The position numbers and the translations under genes are program-made. From Sulfuricurvum sp. IAE1 (GTDB taxonomy: Bacteria > Campylobacterota > Campylobacteria > Campylobacterales > Sulfurimonadaceae), in NCBI RefSeq assembly GCF_004347735.1, contig NZ_SLTI01000063.1:168116-232115 (forward strand): a stretch of 64,000 nt of DNA, in the 5' to 3' direction. Of the stretch, positions 8,698 through 27,922 are shown piece by piece (position 1 is the first letter of the stretch; every line of letters starts with the position of its first letter). The notes beneath the pieces are model-generated. The model was given only the letters and a program-made list of their open reading frames with translations. It was not told the origin of the DNA and searched no databases.

Positions 8698-8773
8698 AGG
8701 TCAGTAGCTCCAATGGTAGAGCGCCGGATTCCAAATCCGATGGTTGGGGGTTCGAATCCCTCCTGGCCTGCCA
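8698..8773 (+). tRNA. tRNA-Trp (anticodon CCA)
   Basis: 76-base cloverleaf. Acceptor AGGTCAG pairs with CTGGCCT (one T-G), the anticodon is CCA in loop TTCCAAA, the discriminator is G, and CCA is encoded at 8771-8773. The closing base pair of the anticodon stem is a C-A mismatch (8724 with 8740). Its place between rpmG and secE is conserved in many bacteria. Confidence 0.96.
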
Positions 8774-8831
8774 CCATTTTCGACTAATAGTGCTTGAGAG
8801 CTTTATTCGTTGGAAATGTCCCAAGGATACA

Positions 8832-9020
8832 ATGATGAAAAACACGTTGAGCAATTACATCCACAGCGCTAAAATGGAACTGGCGAAAGTCATTTTCCCG
8901 ACGAAACCACAAGTTCGTCAGGCGTTTATCGCGGTACTGGTCGTTGTCACGTTTGTCGTTTTGTTCCTTGCGTTGGTGGACTTCATCATGTCATCAACCG
9001 TTTCGGCAATTTTGAGTTAA
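8832..9020 (+). CDS. secE: Preprotein translocase subunit SecE
   Basis: 62-residue single-span SecE, the short form. An amphipathic helix (ELAKVIFPTKPQVRQAF) precedes one hydrophobic span of about 22 residues (IAVLVVVTFVVLFLALVDFIM). It clamps SecY in the SecYEG channel. Two ATGs are adjacent at 8832 and 8835; with AAGGA at 8823-8827 the second has the better spacing. A longer in-frame reading upstream has no support. It sits between tRNA-Trp and nusG as usual. Confidence 0.93.
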   Translation: MMKNTLSNYIHSAKMELAKVIFPTKPQVRQAFIAVLVVVTFVVLFLALVDFIMSSTVSAILS

Positions 9021-9029
9021 GGAAAGAAC

Positions 9030-9560
9030 ATGGCACATCGTTGGTACTCGATTCAAACGTATGCCGGCAGTGAGCGAAGCGTCAAAGCGGCGATCGAAAA
9101 CATCATTGCCGAAAATCATCTCGAAGACGTAATCACCGAAGTCATCGTTCCGACCGAAGACGTCATCGAAGTTAAAAACGGTAAAAAGAAAATTTCTGAG
9201 CGTTCTTTGTACTCGGGTTACGTGTTCGCGAACATGGATCTGAGCATCGACCTTCAGCACAAAATCCAGTCTCTGCCGCGCGTTGCGGGATTTATCGGGG
9301 AAGCGAATAAGCCGACTCCGCTCAGTGACAGCGACATCAAAGTCATCCTCGACCGGGTAACGAACCGCTCGGCGCCCAAACCGAAGGTTTTCTTCGACAA
9401 CGGCGAAATGGTACGTATCGTGGACGGTCCGTTTGCGAACTTTACCGGTACCGTGGATGAATACGATCTTGAGCACGGTACGTTGAAACTCAATGTTTCA
9501 ATCTTCGGCCGAAGCACTCCGGTCGACATTTCGTATACTCAAGTCGAAAAAATCATTTAA
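9030..9560 (+). CDS. nusG: Transcription termination/antitermination protein NusG
   Basis: 176-residue transcription factor that binds the RNA polymerase clamp helices and links transcription to Rho or to ribosomal S10. The NGN domain covers about residues 1-115 (HRWYSIQTYAGSERSVKAAI; SLYSGYVFANMDL). A KOW domain sits at the C-terminus (NGEMVRIVDGPFANFTGTV). It is 9 bases after secE with AAGGAAAG ahead of the ATG, in the classical secE-nusG-rplK order. Confidence 0.97.
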   Translation: MAHRWYSIQTYAGSERSVKAAIENIIAENHLEDVITEVIVPTEDVIEVKNGKKKISERSLYSGYVFANMDLSIDLQHKIQSLPRVAGFIGEANKPTPLSDSDIKVILDRVTNRSAPKPKVFFDNGEMVRIVDGPFANFTGTVDEYDLEHGTLKLNVSIFGRSTPVDISYTQVEKII

Positions 9561-9581
9561 TCTCAAAAAAAGGAAGCACAA

Positions 9582-10007
9582 ATGGCAAAGAAAATAGCTG
9601 GCTACATCAAGTTGCAAATTCAAGCCGGTGCGGCTAACCCGGCTCCTCCGGTTGGTCCTGCCCTTGGTCAACGCGGTGTTAACATCATGGAATTCTGTAA
9701 AGCGTTCAACGAGCGTACAAAAGATAAAGCGGGTTACAAACTCCCGACCGTTATCACGGTTTACGCTGATAAAACCTTCTCTTTCATCACAAAGCAGCCT
9801 TCAAACACTGCATTGATCATGGAAAAAGCAGGGATCAAAAAAGGGTCTGATAATCCGCTTAAAAACAAAGTGGCGAAAATCACAAAAGCCCAGATCATGG
9901 AAATCGTCAAGCAAAAAATGCAAGACATGAACACGGACGATGCCGAATCCGCTGCGCGTACAATCGCCGGATCTGCTCGCTCTATGGGTATCGACGTCGT
10001 CGAATAA
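9582..10007 (+). CDS. rplK: 50S ribosomal protein L11
   Basis: 141-residue L11. It binds 23S rRNA at the GTPase-associated centre together with L10/L7/L12. The N-terminal proline-rich helix region is intact ([20 protein letters not shown]), as is the RNA-binding C-terminal domain ([13 protein letters not shown]). A strong AAAGGAAG precedes the ATG. It lies 21 bases after nusG. Confidence 0.98.
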   Translation: MAKKIAGYIKLQIQAGAANPAPPVGPALGQRGVNIMEFCKAFNERTKDKAGYKLPTVITVYADKTFSFITKQPSNTALIMEKAGIKKGSDNPLKNKVAKITKAQIMEIVKQKMQDMNTDDAESAARTIAGSARSMGIDVVE

Positions 10008-10072
10008 CACATTACTCTTCGACCGCAAAGAGGCTAATCCCTGCGGCAGATTCTAGAAATGGAGAATTCATT

Positions 10073-10768
10073 ATGGCAAGTAAACGCTATAAACAACTAA
10101 GTGAAAAAATCGATCTGGCGAAAAGCTACACTGTAGACGATGCGTCAACGGCAATTAAAGAACTCAAATCGGCAAAATTCGACGAGACCGTTGAAATTGC
10201 TTTGAACCTCGGTGTAGATCCACGTCACGCTGATCAAATGATCCGTGGTGCGGTTGTGCTTCCACACGGAACAGGGAAAGTGGTGCGTGTCGCCGTTTTC
10301 GCAAAAGGCGCAAAAGTGGATGAGGCCAAAGCAGCGGGTGCAGACATCGTCGGTGCCGAAGATCTCGTAGACGAAATCAAAGCGGGCAACATCAATTTCG
10401 ACATCGTTGTCGCCGCTCCCGATTGTATGGGACTTGTCGGTCAGGTAGGACGTATCCTCGGGCCAAAAGGTATGATGCCGAACCCTAAAACCGGAACCGT
10501 TACCGCAGAAGTCGGTAAAGCGGTCAGCAACGTTAAAGGCGGCCAGGTAAACTTCCGTGTTGACAAAAAAGGGAACATCCACGCCGGTATCGGTAAAGTA
10601 AGCTTTGATTCGGACAAAATCGCCGAAAACATCAAAGCATTCGTCGGTGCGATCAACCGTGCGAAACCTTCAACGGCAAAAGGCCGTTACATCAAAAACG
10701 CGGCGCTCTCATTGACAATGAGCCCCGCGATCAAATTCGATACCCAAGAACTTTTGGATATCCGCTAA
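10073..10768 (+). CDS. rplA: 50S ribosomal protein L1
   Basis: 231-residue L1 of the mobile L1 stalk, which helps release deacylated tRNA from the E site. The signature region [19 protein letters not shown] is present. In other bacteria L1 represses its own operon by binding the rplK-rplA mRNA. In the 65-base gap before this gene, CCGCA/TGCGG at 10023-10046 can pair, but I cannot tell whether it is an L1 site. GGAG lies 9 bases ahead of the ATG. Confidence 0.98.
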   Translation: MASKRYKQLSEKIDLAKSYTVDDASTAIKELKSAKFDETVEIALNLGVDPRHADQMIRGAVVLPHGTGKVVRVAVFAKGAKVDEAKAAGADIVGAEDLVDEIKAGNINFDIVVAAPDCMGLVGQVGRILGPKGMMPNPKTGTVTAEVGKAVSNVKGGQVNFRVDKKGNIHAGIGKVSFDSDKIAENIKAFVGAINRAKPSTAKGRYIKNAALSLTMSPAIKFDTQELLDIR

Positions 10769-10777
10769 ACGAACAGC

Positions 10778-10800
10778 AAAGGCGCAAGCGCCTTTATCTT
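10778..10800 (+). terminator. Hairpin/attenuator after rplA
   Basis: AAAGGCG and CGCCTTT form a perfect stem with a CAAG tetraloop (10778-10795), then ATCTT follows. The 3' arm of the stem ends in TTT. It looks like a leaky intrinsic terminator at the end of rplKA that could set the ratio to rplJL-rpoBC. Confidence 0.5.
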
Positions 10801-10802
10801 AT

Positions 10803-10876
10803 GGACTGAAGACAGTAGGGGGCCTGTGCCTTAATCGGTGAATACCGCCCCGCTTGAAGTCATGTCTGGAAAGGAG
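10803..10876 (+). promoter_or_regulatory. Ribosomal protein L10 leader (autoregulatory site)
   Basis: The 113-base gap before rplJ folds as a junction. GACT/AGTC is the outer stem (10804-10861), GGGG pairs with CCCC (10819-10851), GGC/GCC forms one hairpin (10821-10830) and CGGT/ACCG another (10836-10847). The unpaired AAGACAGTAG and CCTTAAT resemble the kink-turn core of the known L10 leader. In E. coli the L10-(L7/L12)4 complex binds this to repress rplJL translation. It ends just before AAGGAG at 10871-10876, so it could control access to the rplJ start. Confidence 0.65.
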
Positions 10877-10881
10877 AAACG

Positions 10882-11361
10882 ATGAACAAAACGCAAAAAG
10901 CTGAGATTGTTAACACTCTTACCGAAGAGTTCAAATCGGCAAAAGCAGTCGTTATGTGTGATTATCGCGGTCTCACCGTTGCAGACCTCGAATCATTGCG
11001 CAAAATCGCACGTGCTAAAGAAGCGAAAGTACAGGTTGTTAAAAACACCCTTGCGACAATCGCTCTGAATAATGCCGGAATGAGCGGTATCAATATCAAA
11101 GATACCAACATTTTCGTATGGGGTGAAGACGCTATCGCCGCTTCAAAAGTTGCTGTTGATTTCGGTAAAGACAACGATAAGTTCGCTATCCGTACCGCAT
11201 ACATCGACGGTGAAGCTGCCGATGAGAAAAAAGTCCGTGCATTTGCTACGCTCCCAGGCCGCGAAGAGTTGCTTGGAATGCTCGCATCTGTCTGGATGGG
11301 TCCGGTTCGCAACTTTACGATCGGTCTCGATGCGCTTAAACGCAAAAAAGAAGAAGCGTAA
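10882..11361 (+). CDS. rplJ: 50S ribosomal protein L10
   Basis: 159-residue L10 that anchors L7/L12 dimers on the ribosomal stalk. The N-terminal rRNA-binding domain has the typical VVMCDYRGLTVADLESLR and VQVVKNTLA segments. The C-terminal helix that carries the L7/L12 dimers ends in ALKRKKEEA. A strong AAGGAG precedes the ATG. The upstream leader probably provides feedback control. Confidence 0.97.
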   Translation: MNKTQKAEIVNTLTEEFKSAKAVVMCDYRGLTVADLESLRKIARAKEAKVQVVKNTLATIALNNAGMSGINIKDTNIFVWGEDAIAASKVAVDFGKDNDKFAIRTAYIDGEAADEKKVRAFATLPGREELLGMLASVWMGPVRNFTIGLDALKRKKEEA

Positions 11362-11386
11362 TCCTTTTATACAAAAGCATTGCGTC

Positions 11387-11400
11387 GCTGCCTAGGCAGC
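11387..11400 (+). other. 14-base palindrome between rplJ and rplL
   Basis: GCTGCCT/AGGCAGC is a perfect inverted repeat directly followed by an A-rich stretch and the rplL Shine-Dalgarno. The A-run rules out a forward terminator. It may protect the abundant rplL message or separate it from rplJ. Confidence 0.4.
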
Positions 11401-11436
11401 AAAAAATAAAAACAGAATATCCATAAGGAGAATACC

Positions 11437-11808
11437 ATGGCTGTAACAAAAGAAGATGTTCTTGAGTTTATCTCAAACCTTTCAGTACTCGAGCTTTCTG
11501 AGCTTGTAAAAGAATTCGAAGAAAAATTTGGTGTATCTGCTCAGCCTGTAGCGGTTGCCGGCGGTGCCGTAGCAGCTGTTGCCGCTGAAGAAGAAAAAAC
11601 TGAGTTCGACGTCATCCTTAAAGACGGCGGAGACAAAAAAATCAACGTTATTAAAGTTGTTCGCGGTCTTACAGGTCTTGGCCTTAAAGAAGCGAAAGAC
11701 GCGGTTGAAGGCGCACCTACAACTATCAAAGAAGGCGTTGCGAAAGACGTTGCTGAAGCAGCGAAAAAAGAGCTTGAAGAAGCTGGCGCTGTCGTCGAAA
11801 TCAAATAA
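11437..11808 (+). CDS. rplL: 50S ribosomal protein L7/L12
   Basis: 123-residue stalk protein that recruits translational GTPases; present in several copies per ribosome. The N-terminal dimerisation helices (about 1-35), an Ala/Val-rich hinge (about 36-50) and the globular C-terminal domain ([34 protein letters not shown]) are all intact. AAGGAG lies 7 bases before the ATG. The 3' end is followed by a set of hairpins before rpoB. Confidence 0.98.
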   Translation: MAVTKEDVLEFISNLSVLELSELVKEFEEKFGVSAQPVAVAGGAVAAVAAEEEKTEFDVILKDGGDKKINVIKVVRGLTGLGLKEAKDAVEGAPTTIKEGVAKDVAEAAKKELEEAGAVVEIK

Positions 11809-11921
11809 TCATTCAATGATTGGGGCTTTTGCCCCGCCTCCCACAGGGCACTTTACGGAACAGATTTTTATCTGCTCGGTAAAGTGCCCATACGTCGTTA
11901 TAGGCTCAGGGACGCCTGAGC
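11807..11921 (+). promoter_or_regulatory. Hairpin array between rplL and rpoB
   Basis: The 167-base gap holds a run of inverted repeats. AATCATT/AATGATT is at 11807-11821. GGGGC/GCCCC with TTTT loop is at 11822-11835. A 44-base structure at 11846-11889 has an 11-bp perfect outer stem GGGCACTTTAC/GTAAAGTGCCC and an 8-position inner stem with one mismatch. GCTCAGG/CCTGAGC with loop GACG is at 11904-11921. In E. coli this gap carries an attenuator and an RNase III site that lower rpoBC expression relative to rplL. The long double stem here is a good analogue, but function is inferred. Confidence 0.55.
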
Positions 11922-11966
11922 TGTAGACTTTGCACTTATCCCTATGGGATCAAAAACTTCGATTGA

Positions 11967-20622
<8,656 letters not shown>

Positions 20623-20627
20623 TTTCG

Positions 20628-20657
20628 GCGGCATCGGCCGCTGAACCCTCCTTTTTC
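20628..20657 (+). terminator. Weak terminator after rpoC
   Basis: GCGGC/GCCGC with loop ATCG at 20628-20641 lies 5 bases after the rpoC stop. A T-rich tract (CCTTTTTCC) comes about 10 bases later. The distance between stem and T-run makes it weak. It marks the likely end of the rpoBC transcript. Confidence 0.4.
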
Positions 20658-20707
20658 CTTCTACTTACAAGTTCCTTAAAATAAGCTCCATTTAATTGAA
20701 AATCCGG

Positions 20708-20713
20708 TAGAAT
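20708..20713 (+). promoter_or_regulatory. Possible -10 box for rpsL-rpsG-fusA
   Basis: TAGAAT at 20708-20713 is followed by TGCGCG and lies about 73 bases before the rpsL start, in the 163-base gap after rpoC. There is no clear -35. The assignment is tentative. Confidence 0.3.
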
Positions 20714-20785
20714 TGCGCGTTTATTAGTCCCCTCGTTTGAGTGGATTGAATATTCTACTGGAACAAATTCAATAAAGGAGATTGT

Positions 20786-21163
20786 GTGCCAACAATCAAC
20801 CAACTTATTCGTAAAGAGCGTCAGAAGGTGGTTTACAAATCCAAATCACCTGCTTTGGTGTCATGCCCGCAGCGCCGCGGAGTATGTACTCGTGTTTACA
20901 CCACAACCCCGAAAAAACCGAACTCGGCTCTTCGTAAAGTCGCTAAAGTTCGTTTGACTTCAGGGTTCGAGGTCATCAGTTATATCGGTGGGGAAGGCCA
21001 CAACCTGCAGGAGCACTCGATCGTTCTCGTTCGCGGCGGCCGGGTAAAAGACCTTCCGGGGGTTAAATACCACATCGTTCGTGGTGCACTCGATACTGCG
21101 GGTGTTAAAGATCGTAAAGTTTCTCGTTCTAAATACGGAACGAAAAAACCTAAGGCTAAGTAA
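20786..21163 (+). CDS. rpsL: 30S ribosomal protein S12
   Basis: 125-residue decoding-centre protein. The start is GTG at 20786 behind AAGGAG. The sequence keeps [14 protein letters not shown] (region of K42/K43) and [13 protein letters not shown] (region of K87, D88 and P90), i.e. the streptomycin-sensitive residues. The aspartate in KDLPG is the methylthiolation site in other bacteria. It is followed by rpsG and fusA, the str operon order without tuf. Confidence 0.98.
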   Translation: MPTINQLIRKERQKVVYKSKSPALVSCPQRRGVCTRVYTTTPKKPNSALRKVAKVRLTSGFEVISYIGGEGHNLQEHSIVLVRGGRVKDLPGVKYHIVRGALDTAGVKDRKVSRSKYGTKKPKAK

Positions 21164-21228
21164 TTAGTCACTAAACCGACAAAATCCGGTTGATGATGAC
21201 CGTATTTTGAGTAAATGAAAACCATTGA

Positions 21229-21708
<480 letters not shown>

Positions 21709-21723
21709 GATTTTTCTCAAACT

Positions 21724-21783
21724 GACGTCGTCCTCTCCGGGAGACGTCGTTCGTCAAGCACTGAAAGGGGACCTTTCTTCTTT
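21724..21783 (+). other. Hairpins between rpsG and fusA
   Basis: The 121-base gap holds a GACGT...ACGTC stem near 21724-21747 with an inner CTC/GAG pairing. A tight stem GAAAGG/CCTTTC with loop GGA follows at 21763-21777, then TTCTTTCC. The second looks like a leaky terminator that could tune EF-G relative to S12/S7. Confidence 0.35.
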
Positions 21784-21829
21784 CCGCGCTTGTCTTTAAT
21801 ATTTAACCAAACACACTAAGGCTGTTATC

Positions 21830-23914
<2,085 letters not shown>

Positions 23915-23933
23915 GGCCGTTACGCCCCTTTTT

Positions 23934-23961
23934 GCGCCCCCGGGCGCATTTCTTTCCTCTT
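23934..23961 (+). terminator. Terminator after fusA
   Basis: GCGCC/GGCGC (extendable to GCGCCC/GGGCGC) at 23934-23947 is followed by ATTTCTTTCCTCTTTT. The T-rich side faces the fusA transcript. It separates fusA from the convergent FAH-family gene. Confidence 0.6.
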
Positions 23962-24570
23962 TTATTCAACTCTCCAGGAACTTTCCATCAGCAACAGATC
24001 GCCGCTGTAAATACGTCCGACAAATTCATCTCCGAGATTGTACGATGCTACCCCTTTGGGCGTGCCGCTCATGATGATATCACCGTCTTCGAAACTCATG
24101 AAACTTTTGATCTCCTCGATCATATCAAGCGGTTTGTAGATCATCAACTCATAGGTCGCTTCCTGCGCTAAGGCGCCGTTGATGTGGAGCGTCATGCGAA
24201 GGGATTCGAGCGGCCCGCTGAAAGGGACGAACTCTCCCAGTACCGCCGAACCGTCGAACCCTTTGGCCCGTTCCCACGGCAACCCCTTGGTTTTGAGGTG
24301 GTTTTGTATCTGTGCTTTGGTGAGGTCAAGGCCGAAACCGACTCCCGCGATCGCCCCGCCCATCATCAGAAAGCAGATCTCCCCTTCGAAGCGGGTATCG
24401 TCGGAGATGAAGCGGAGCGTACCCGTGACGGCGGAGTTGGGCTTGTTGAAAACGACCATCGACGAGGGGATCTCGTTCCCCAGCTCATGGATGTGCTCGA
24501 CGTAGTTGCGGCCGATGCAGACCACTTTGGACGGGGTGCATAGCCGCTCGGCAAAACGGACGGTATTCAT
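23962..24570 (-). CDS. Fumarylacetoacetate hydrolase (FAH) family protein
   Basis: 202-residue single-domain member of the FAH/FAHD1 family, which splits C-C bonds in acylpyruvates or decarboxylates oxaloacetate using a metal. KVVCIGRNYVEH at the N-terminus, the metal-binding FEGEICFLM stretch (two Glu) and the C-terminal GDIIMSGTPKGVA are the family signatures. It is divergent from the cytochrome b gene (68 bases between starts). The substrate is not determined. There is no tyrosine-degradation context, so an acylpyruvase or oxaloacetate decarboxylase role is more likely than true FAH. Confidence 0.85.
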   Translation of the reverse strand: MNTVRFAERLCTPSKVVCIGRNYVEHIHELGNEIPSSMVVFNKPNSAVTGTLRFISDDTRFEGEICFLMMGGAIAGVGFGLDLTKAQIQNHLKTKGLPWERAKGFDGSAVLGEFVPFSGPLESLRMTLHINGALAQEATYELMIYKPLDMIEEIKSFMSFEDGDIIMSGTPKGVASYNLGDEFVGRIYSGDLLLMESSWRVE

Positions 24571-24638
24571 GTTGATCTCGCATTAATAGTCTATTGAATT
24601 CTTCGTGGTATGATAGCGTATCTATTGAAGGAGTTTTC

Positions 24639-25187
24639 ATGCGTCAATTTTCCCCTTTATACCGGATCTGGCACTGGCTGCAGGCGGTTGCCGTGTTCGG
24701 GCTGTTTATCACGGTTGTATTGCGGATGAGCGTCATGCACAAGGAACAGATCGGAGGGATCGTTCAGGCCAAACTGGCCGAAATCGGGACGATAATCACG
24801 GACGAGCAGGCGGTGATGATCGGCAAGGCGGTGCGCGCGCCGATGTGGGACTGGCATATTTATCTGGGGATTGCGGTAGCGGTGTTGCTGGTAGTGCGGA
24901 TCGCGATGGTACTGAAAAACGGATTCGGATTCGACGACAACCCCGCCATGCAAAAAGTCTACATGCTGTACAAACTTTTTTACGGGGTTTTGGCGGCGAT
25001 GTCGCTCAGCGGGCTGGTATTGTACTGGAAGCTGGCCGGGGAGGGCAAAGAGATCGTCGAGAGCGTCCATATGTATCTGGGCTGGAGTGTGTTCGCGTTT
25101 ATGGCAATCCATATCGCGGGAGTCGTCCTTGCGGAAAAAAGTGATCAGGGCGGCCTGGTTTCACGGATGATCAGCGGGCGGGATTAA
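24639..25187 (+). CDS. Cytochrome b561-like membrane protein
   Basis: 182-residue four-helix membrane protein of the b561/Ni-Fe hydrogenase b-subunit superfamily. It opens with PLYRIWHWLQA, a His at the start of helix 1. Further His residues in MWDWHIYLG, ESVHMYLGW and FMAIHIAG fit haem coordination. It would pass electrons between quinone and a periplasmic or membrane partner; the partner is not visible nearby. ATG 24639 follows GAAGGAG. A TATGAT at 24609-24614 may be its -10. Its TAA shares the TTAA quartet with the stop of the convergent bpt gene. Confidence 0.8.
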   Translation: MRQFSPLYRIWHWLQAVAVFGLFITVVLRMSVMHKEQIGGIVQAKLAEIGTIITDEQAVMIGKAVRAPMWDWHIYLGIAVAVLLVVRIAMVLKNGFGFDDNPAMQKVYMLYKLFYGVLAAMSLSGLVLYWKLAGEGKEIVESVHMYLGWSVFAFMAIHIAGVVLAEKSDQGGLVSRMISGRD

Positions 25188-25909
25188 GGGGCACTCCGCC
25201 AAAGGGGCGTTTCATCCTCTTCGGGGCGCCCCTGGAGCTGTAATGCGGGCTTGTACGAGCCTTTGTACGAGAGGCTCCGGCATTGTTCGACGTAATACCC
25301 AAGGTAGATCCATTTCAGCCCAAGACGCTGCGCGAGGCGGATTTGCTCGAGCAGTGTGTAGCGTCCCAGCGAAAATGAGGGGTAATCGGGATCGTAGTAG
25401 CAATACAGGGCGCTGATCCCCTCGTCGAGAATATCGACCAGGTCGACGGCAATGAGGCGTTCGTCGTCGAAATAGAGGATTTCGAATCCGAAATCGCCGT
25501 GCCCCTGCACGAATGAGGCGTAATAGTTTTTGGGATCGACTTTGGGTTCGTCCCAGGAGCGGGTATGGTGTTTGTAGCGGTGATAGCGTTCGAAAAGCTC
25601 CAGGTGGTCGCGCGTGAGGGTCGGGGGACGGATCAGGGTGTTCCATGAGCCGTTTTTCCGGAGGATGCGGCGTTCGGACTTGCTGAACGTGTAGTTTTGT
25701 ACATCGATCTTGAGGCTTTCGCACGCGCGGCACTCCTGGCAGATGGGGCGAAAATACATCGACCCGAAACGCCGCCAGCCTCTGAGAATCAGCGCTTCAC
25801 ACTGTTCGCGGCTGCACTCCTGGATGATTTTGTAATGGATGCTCTGGGAGTTGCCGCTGATGTAGGCACAGGGCTCATGAAGGGCACACTCTTTGAGAAT
25901 CTGGTTCAT
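25184..25909 (-). CDS. bpt: Aspartate/glutamate leucyltransferase (arginyl/leucyl-tRNA-protein transferase)
   Basis: 241-residue transferase of the ATE/Bpt family. It adds leucine (Bpt) or arginine from tRNA to N-terminal acidic residues, marking proteins for ClpAP-type degradation (N-degron pathway). The conserved cysteines are visible in HEPCAYI and in RPICQECRACESLKID. YRYKHHTRSW and the GNAT-like core (LYCYYDPDYPSFSLGRYTLL) follow. Leucyl rather than arginyl transfer is inferred from bacterial relatives. It lies 12 bases downstream of prfB and is probably co-transcribed with it. Confidence 0.9.
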   Translation of the reverse strand: MNQILKECALHEPCAYISGNSQSIHYKIIQECSREQCEALILRGWRRFGSMYFRPICQECRACESLKIDVQNYTFSKSERRILRKNGSWNTLIRPPTLTRDHLELFERYHRYKHHTRSWDEPKVDPKNYYASFVQGHGDFGFEILYFDDERLIAVDLVDILDEGISALYCYYDPDYPSFSLGRYTLLEQIRLAQRLGLKWIYLGYYVEQCRSLSYKGSYKPALQLQGRPEEDETPLWRSAP

Positions 25910-25921
25910 GGGCGAGGAGGA

Positions 25922-27028
25922 TTACTCTTCCTCTTTCCGGCTGAGCGAGATGAGAACCCCTTCGAGCATTTCGTCGAGGTCGCCGTCGAGGATCGCGTTG
26001 ATATTGCTGTACGCTTCGCCCGAACGGCTGTCTTTGATCTGCTGGTAGGGGGCCATGACGTAGGAACGGATCTGGTGGCCCCAGCCGATCTCGCTTTTTT
26101 CGACGCCGTCGATCGCGGCGCGCTGTTTTTCGAGTTCGAGTTCATAGAGGCGGGATTTGAGCATTTTGAAGGCGGTCGCCTTGTTTTTGTGCTGGCTTCG
26201 GTCGTTCTGGCACTGTACCACGATTCCCGTCGGGATGTGGGTGATACGGATCGCCGATTCGGTTTTGTTGACGTGCTGGCCGCCCGCCCCCGATGCGCGG
26301 TAGGTATCGAGGCGGATATCCTTGTCCTCGATCTCGATTTCGATGTCGTCGTCGATTTCGGGAGAAACGGTGACCGAGGTAAATGACGTGTGCCGTTTGG
26401 CTGCCGAGTCGAACGGGCTGATCCGCACGAGGCGGTGAATGCCGTTTTCGACTTTGAGATAGCCGTAGACGTTGACCCCTTTGATCAGCAATGATGCATC
26501 CTTGATCCCCGCCTCTTCACCGGGCTGGTAGTCGAGCATTTCAACGCTGAAGTCGTGGCGTTCGGCCCAGCGGGTGTACATTCGCAGCAGGATCGATGCC
26601 CAGTCCTGGGACTCGGTTCCCCCCGCACCCGGATGGATGGTGAGGATCGCGTTGTGGCTGTCGTGCTCGCCGCTTAGCAACACCTCGATCTCCATCGATT
26701 TGACCTGGTTCTCCAGTCCGGGGGCATCGGCGAAAAGGCTTTCGATTGTTTCGTCGTCTCCCTCTTCCTTGGCCATGTCGTAGAGGTCTTTGGCATCGCC
26801 GAGGGCATTGAAGGTCTTGGCGTATTTTGCCAGGCGCCGTTCGGCCTGGGTTTTCTCTTTCTGAACCGCTCCGGCGGCTGCCGCGTCGTTCCAGAACTCA
26901 GGGGAGTTTTCGAGCTCCGCGATCTCTTTGAGGCGCGCTTCGATGAGGTCTGGACGGACGACGTCGGTGACGTTTTGCATTTTCGTCGTCAGCGTTTTGA
27001 GAAGTTCGGTATATTCGTAGTGGTCCAT
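25922..27028 (-). CDS. prfB: Peptide chain release factor 2, no programmed frameshift
   Basis: 368-residue RF2 that ends translation at UGA and UAA. The tripeptide codon-recognition motif is SPF ([18 protein letters not shown]). The catalytic GGQ is in [16 protein letters not shown]. The reading frame is continuous from ATG 27028. The in-frame UGA and slippery CUU found near codon 26 of E. coli prfB are absent, so the usual frameshift autoregulation does not operate. The longer open frame upstream is antisense to panC and not coding. It starts a leftward prfB-bpt unit. Confidence 0.97.
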   Translation of the reverse strand: MDHYEYTELLKTLTTKMQNVTDVVRPDLIEARLKEIAELENSPEFWNDAAAAGAVQKEKTQAERRLAKYAKTFNALGDAKDLYDMAKEEGDDETIESLFADAPGLENQVKSMEIEVLLSGEHDSHNAILTIHPGAGGTESQDWASILLRMYTRWAERHDFSVEMLDYQPGEEAGIKDASLLIKGVNVYGYLKVENGIHRLVRISPFDSAAKRHTSFTSVTVSPEIDDDIEIEIEDKDIRLDTYRASGAGGQHVNKTESAIRITHIPTGIVVQCQNDRSQHKNKATAFKMLKSRLYELELEKQRAAIDGVEKSEIGWGHQIRSYVMAPYQQIKDSRSGEAYSNINAILDGDLDEMLEGVLISLSRKEEE

Positions 27029-27052
27029 AAGTGGGAATACCTTGTGATATAT

Positions 27053-27068
27053 TATAATTGCGATTATA
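27053..27068. promoter_or_regulatory. Overlapping divergent promoters of prfB and panC
   Basis: In the 70-base gap, TATAAT at 27053-27058 faces panC (plus). The complement of ATTATA at 27063-27068 gives TATAAT facing prfB (minus). The two -10 boxes are 4 bases apart, so polymerase could occupy only one at a time. Confidence 0.5.
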
Positions 27069-27098
27069 GTACACCTCCCCTGCATAAAGGCTAAAAGC

Positions 27099-27920
27099 AT
27101 GATTATCGCCAGATCGGCGCAAGAACTGCGCAACGCTCTTGATTCCAAAACGGGATCGGTCGGTTTCGTCCCGACGATGGGGGCGCTCCACATCGGCCAT
27201 CGCACCCTCATCGACGCGGCGCGGCGTGAGAACGATACCGTCGTCGTCTCGATCTTCGTCAATCCGACCCAGTTTCTGCCGGGGGAAGACCTCTCCAAAT
27301 ATCCCCGCCGCGAAGAGGCCGATTTCAAAATCTGCGAGCTCAGCGGGGTGGACGTGTTGTTCTACCCCGACGTGAGTACGATGTACGGCCGTGATGAAGT
27401 GCGGATCACCGCTCCCGACGTGCGCGGCTACATTCTCGAAGGGGCATCCCGCCCGGGGCATTTCGACGGGGTCCTTACCGTCGTTATGAAGCTTTTCAAT
27501 CTCGTTCGCCCCACCCGCGCCTATTTCGGGAAAAAAGATGCGCAGCAGCTCTCCCTGATCACCCAGATGGTGGGGAACTTTTTTATGGATCTTACGATCG
27601 TCCCGATGGATACGGTCCGTGAAAACGACGGGCTGGCCCTCTCAAGCCGCAATGTTTACCTGAATCCTTCCGAGCGGACCGAGGCGCTGAAACTCTCCGC
27701 GTCGCTCAAACGGGCGACGAAACTGGTAATGCAGGGGACGCTCGAATCCGATGCGATCAAGGCGCAGATGCTGGAGATCCTCGAACCGTTGGAGGTCGAG
27801 TACGTCGCAATCGTCAACCGTGCCTTCGAGTCGATCGGACGGGTCGAAATCGGCAATACGATCGTCCTCGTCGCCGCACGCGTCGGATCGACGCGCCTGA
27901 TCGACAACGTATGGATGTGA
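27099..27920 (+). CDS. panC: Pantothenate synthetase
   Basis: 273-residue enzyme that joins pantoate and beta-alanine with ATP in coenzyme A synthesis. The nucleotidyltransferase HIGH-like motif is in [14 protein letters not shown] (about residues 26-39). [31 protein letters not shown] and the KMSKS-like SSRNVYL are all present. AAAGGC lies 9 bases before the ATG. It overlaps or abuts the lipoprotein gene downstream. Confidence 0.97.
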   Translation: MIIARSAQELRNALDSKTGSVGFVPTMGALHIGHRTLIDAARRENDTVVVSIFVNPTQFLPGEDLSKYPRREEADFKICELSGVDVLFYPDVSTMYGRDEVRITAPDVRGYILEGASRPGHFDGVLTVVMKLFNLVRPTRAYFGKKDAQQLSLITQMVGNFFMDLTIVPMDTVRENDGLALSSRNVYLNPSERTEALKLSASLKRATKLVMQGTLESDAIKAQMLEILEPLEVEYVAIVNRAFESIGRVEIGNTIVLVAARVGSTRLIDNVWM

Positions 27921-27922
27921 GG

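Noticed and set aside
20696..20713. TTGAAA as a -35 box for rpsL
   Set aside because: Only 6 bases separate it from TAGAAT, far short of the 16-18 needed.
27029..27328. 100-codon N-terminal extension of RF2
   Set aside because: It is antisense to panC. RF2 homologues begin near ATG 27028.
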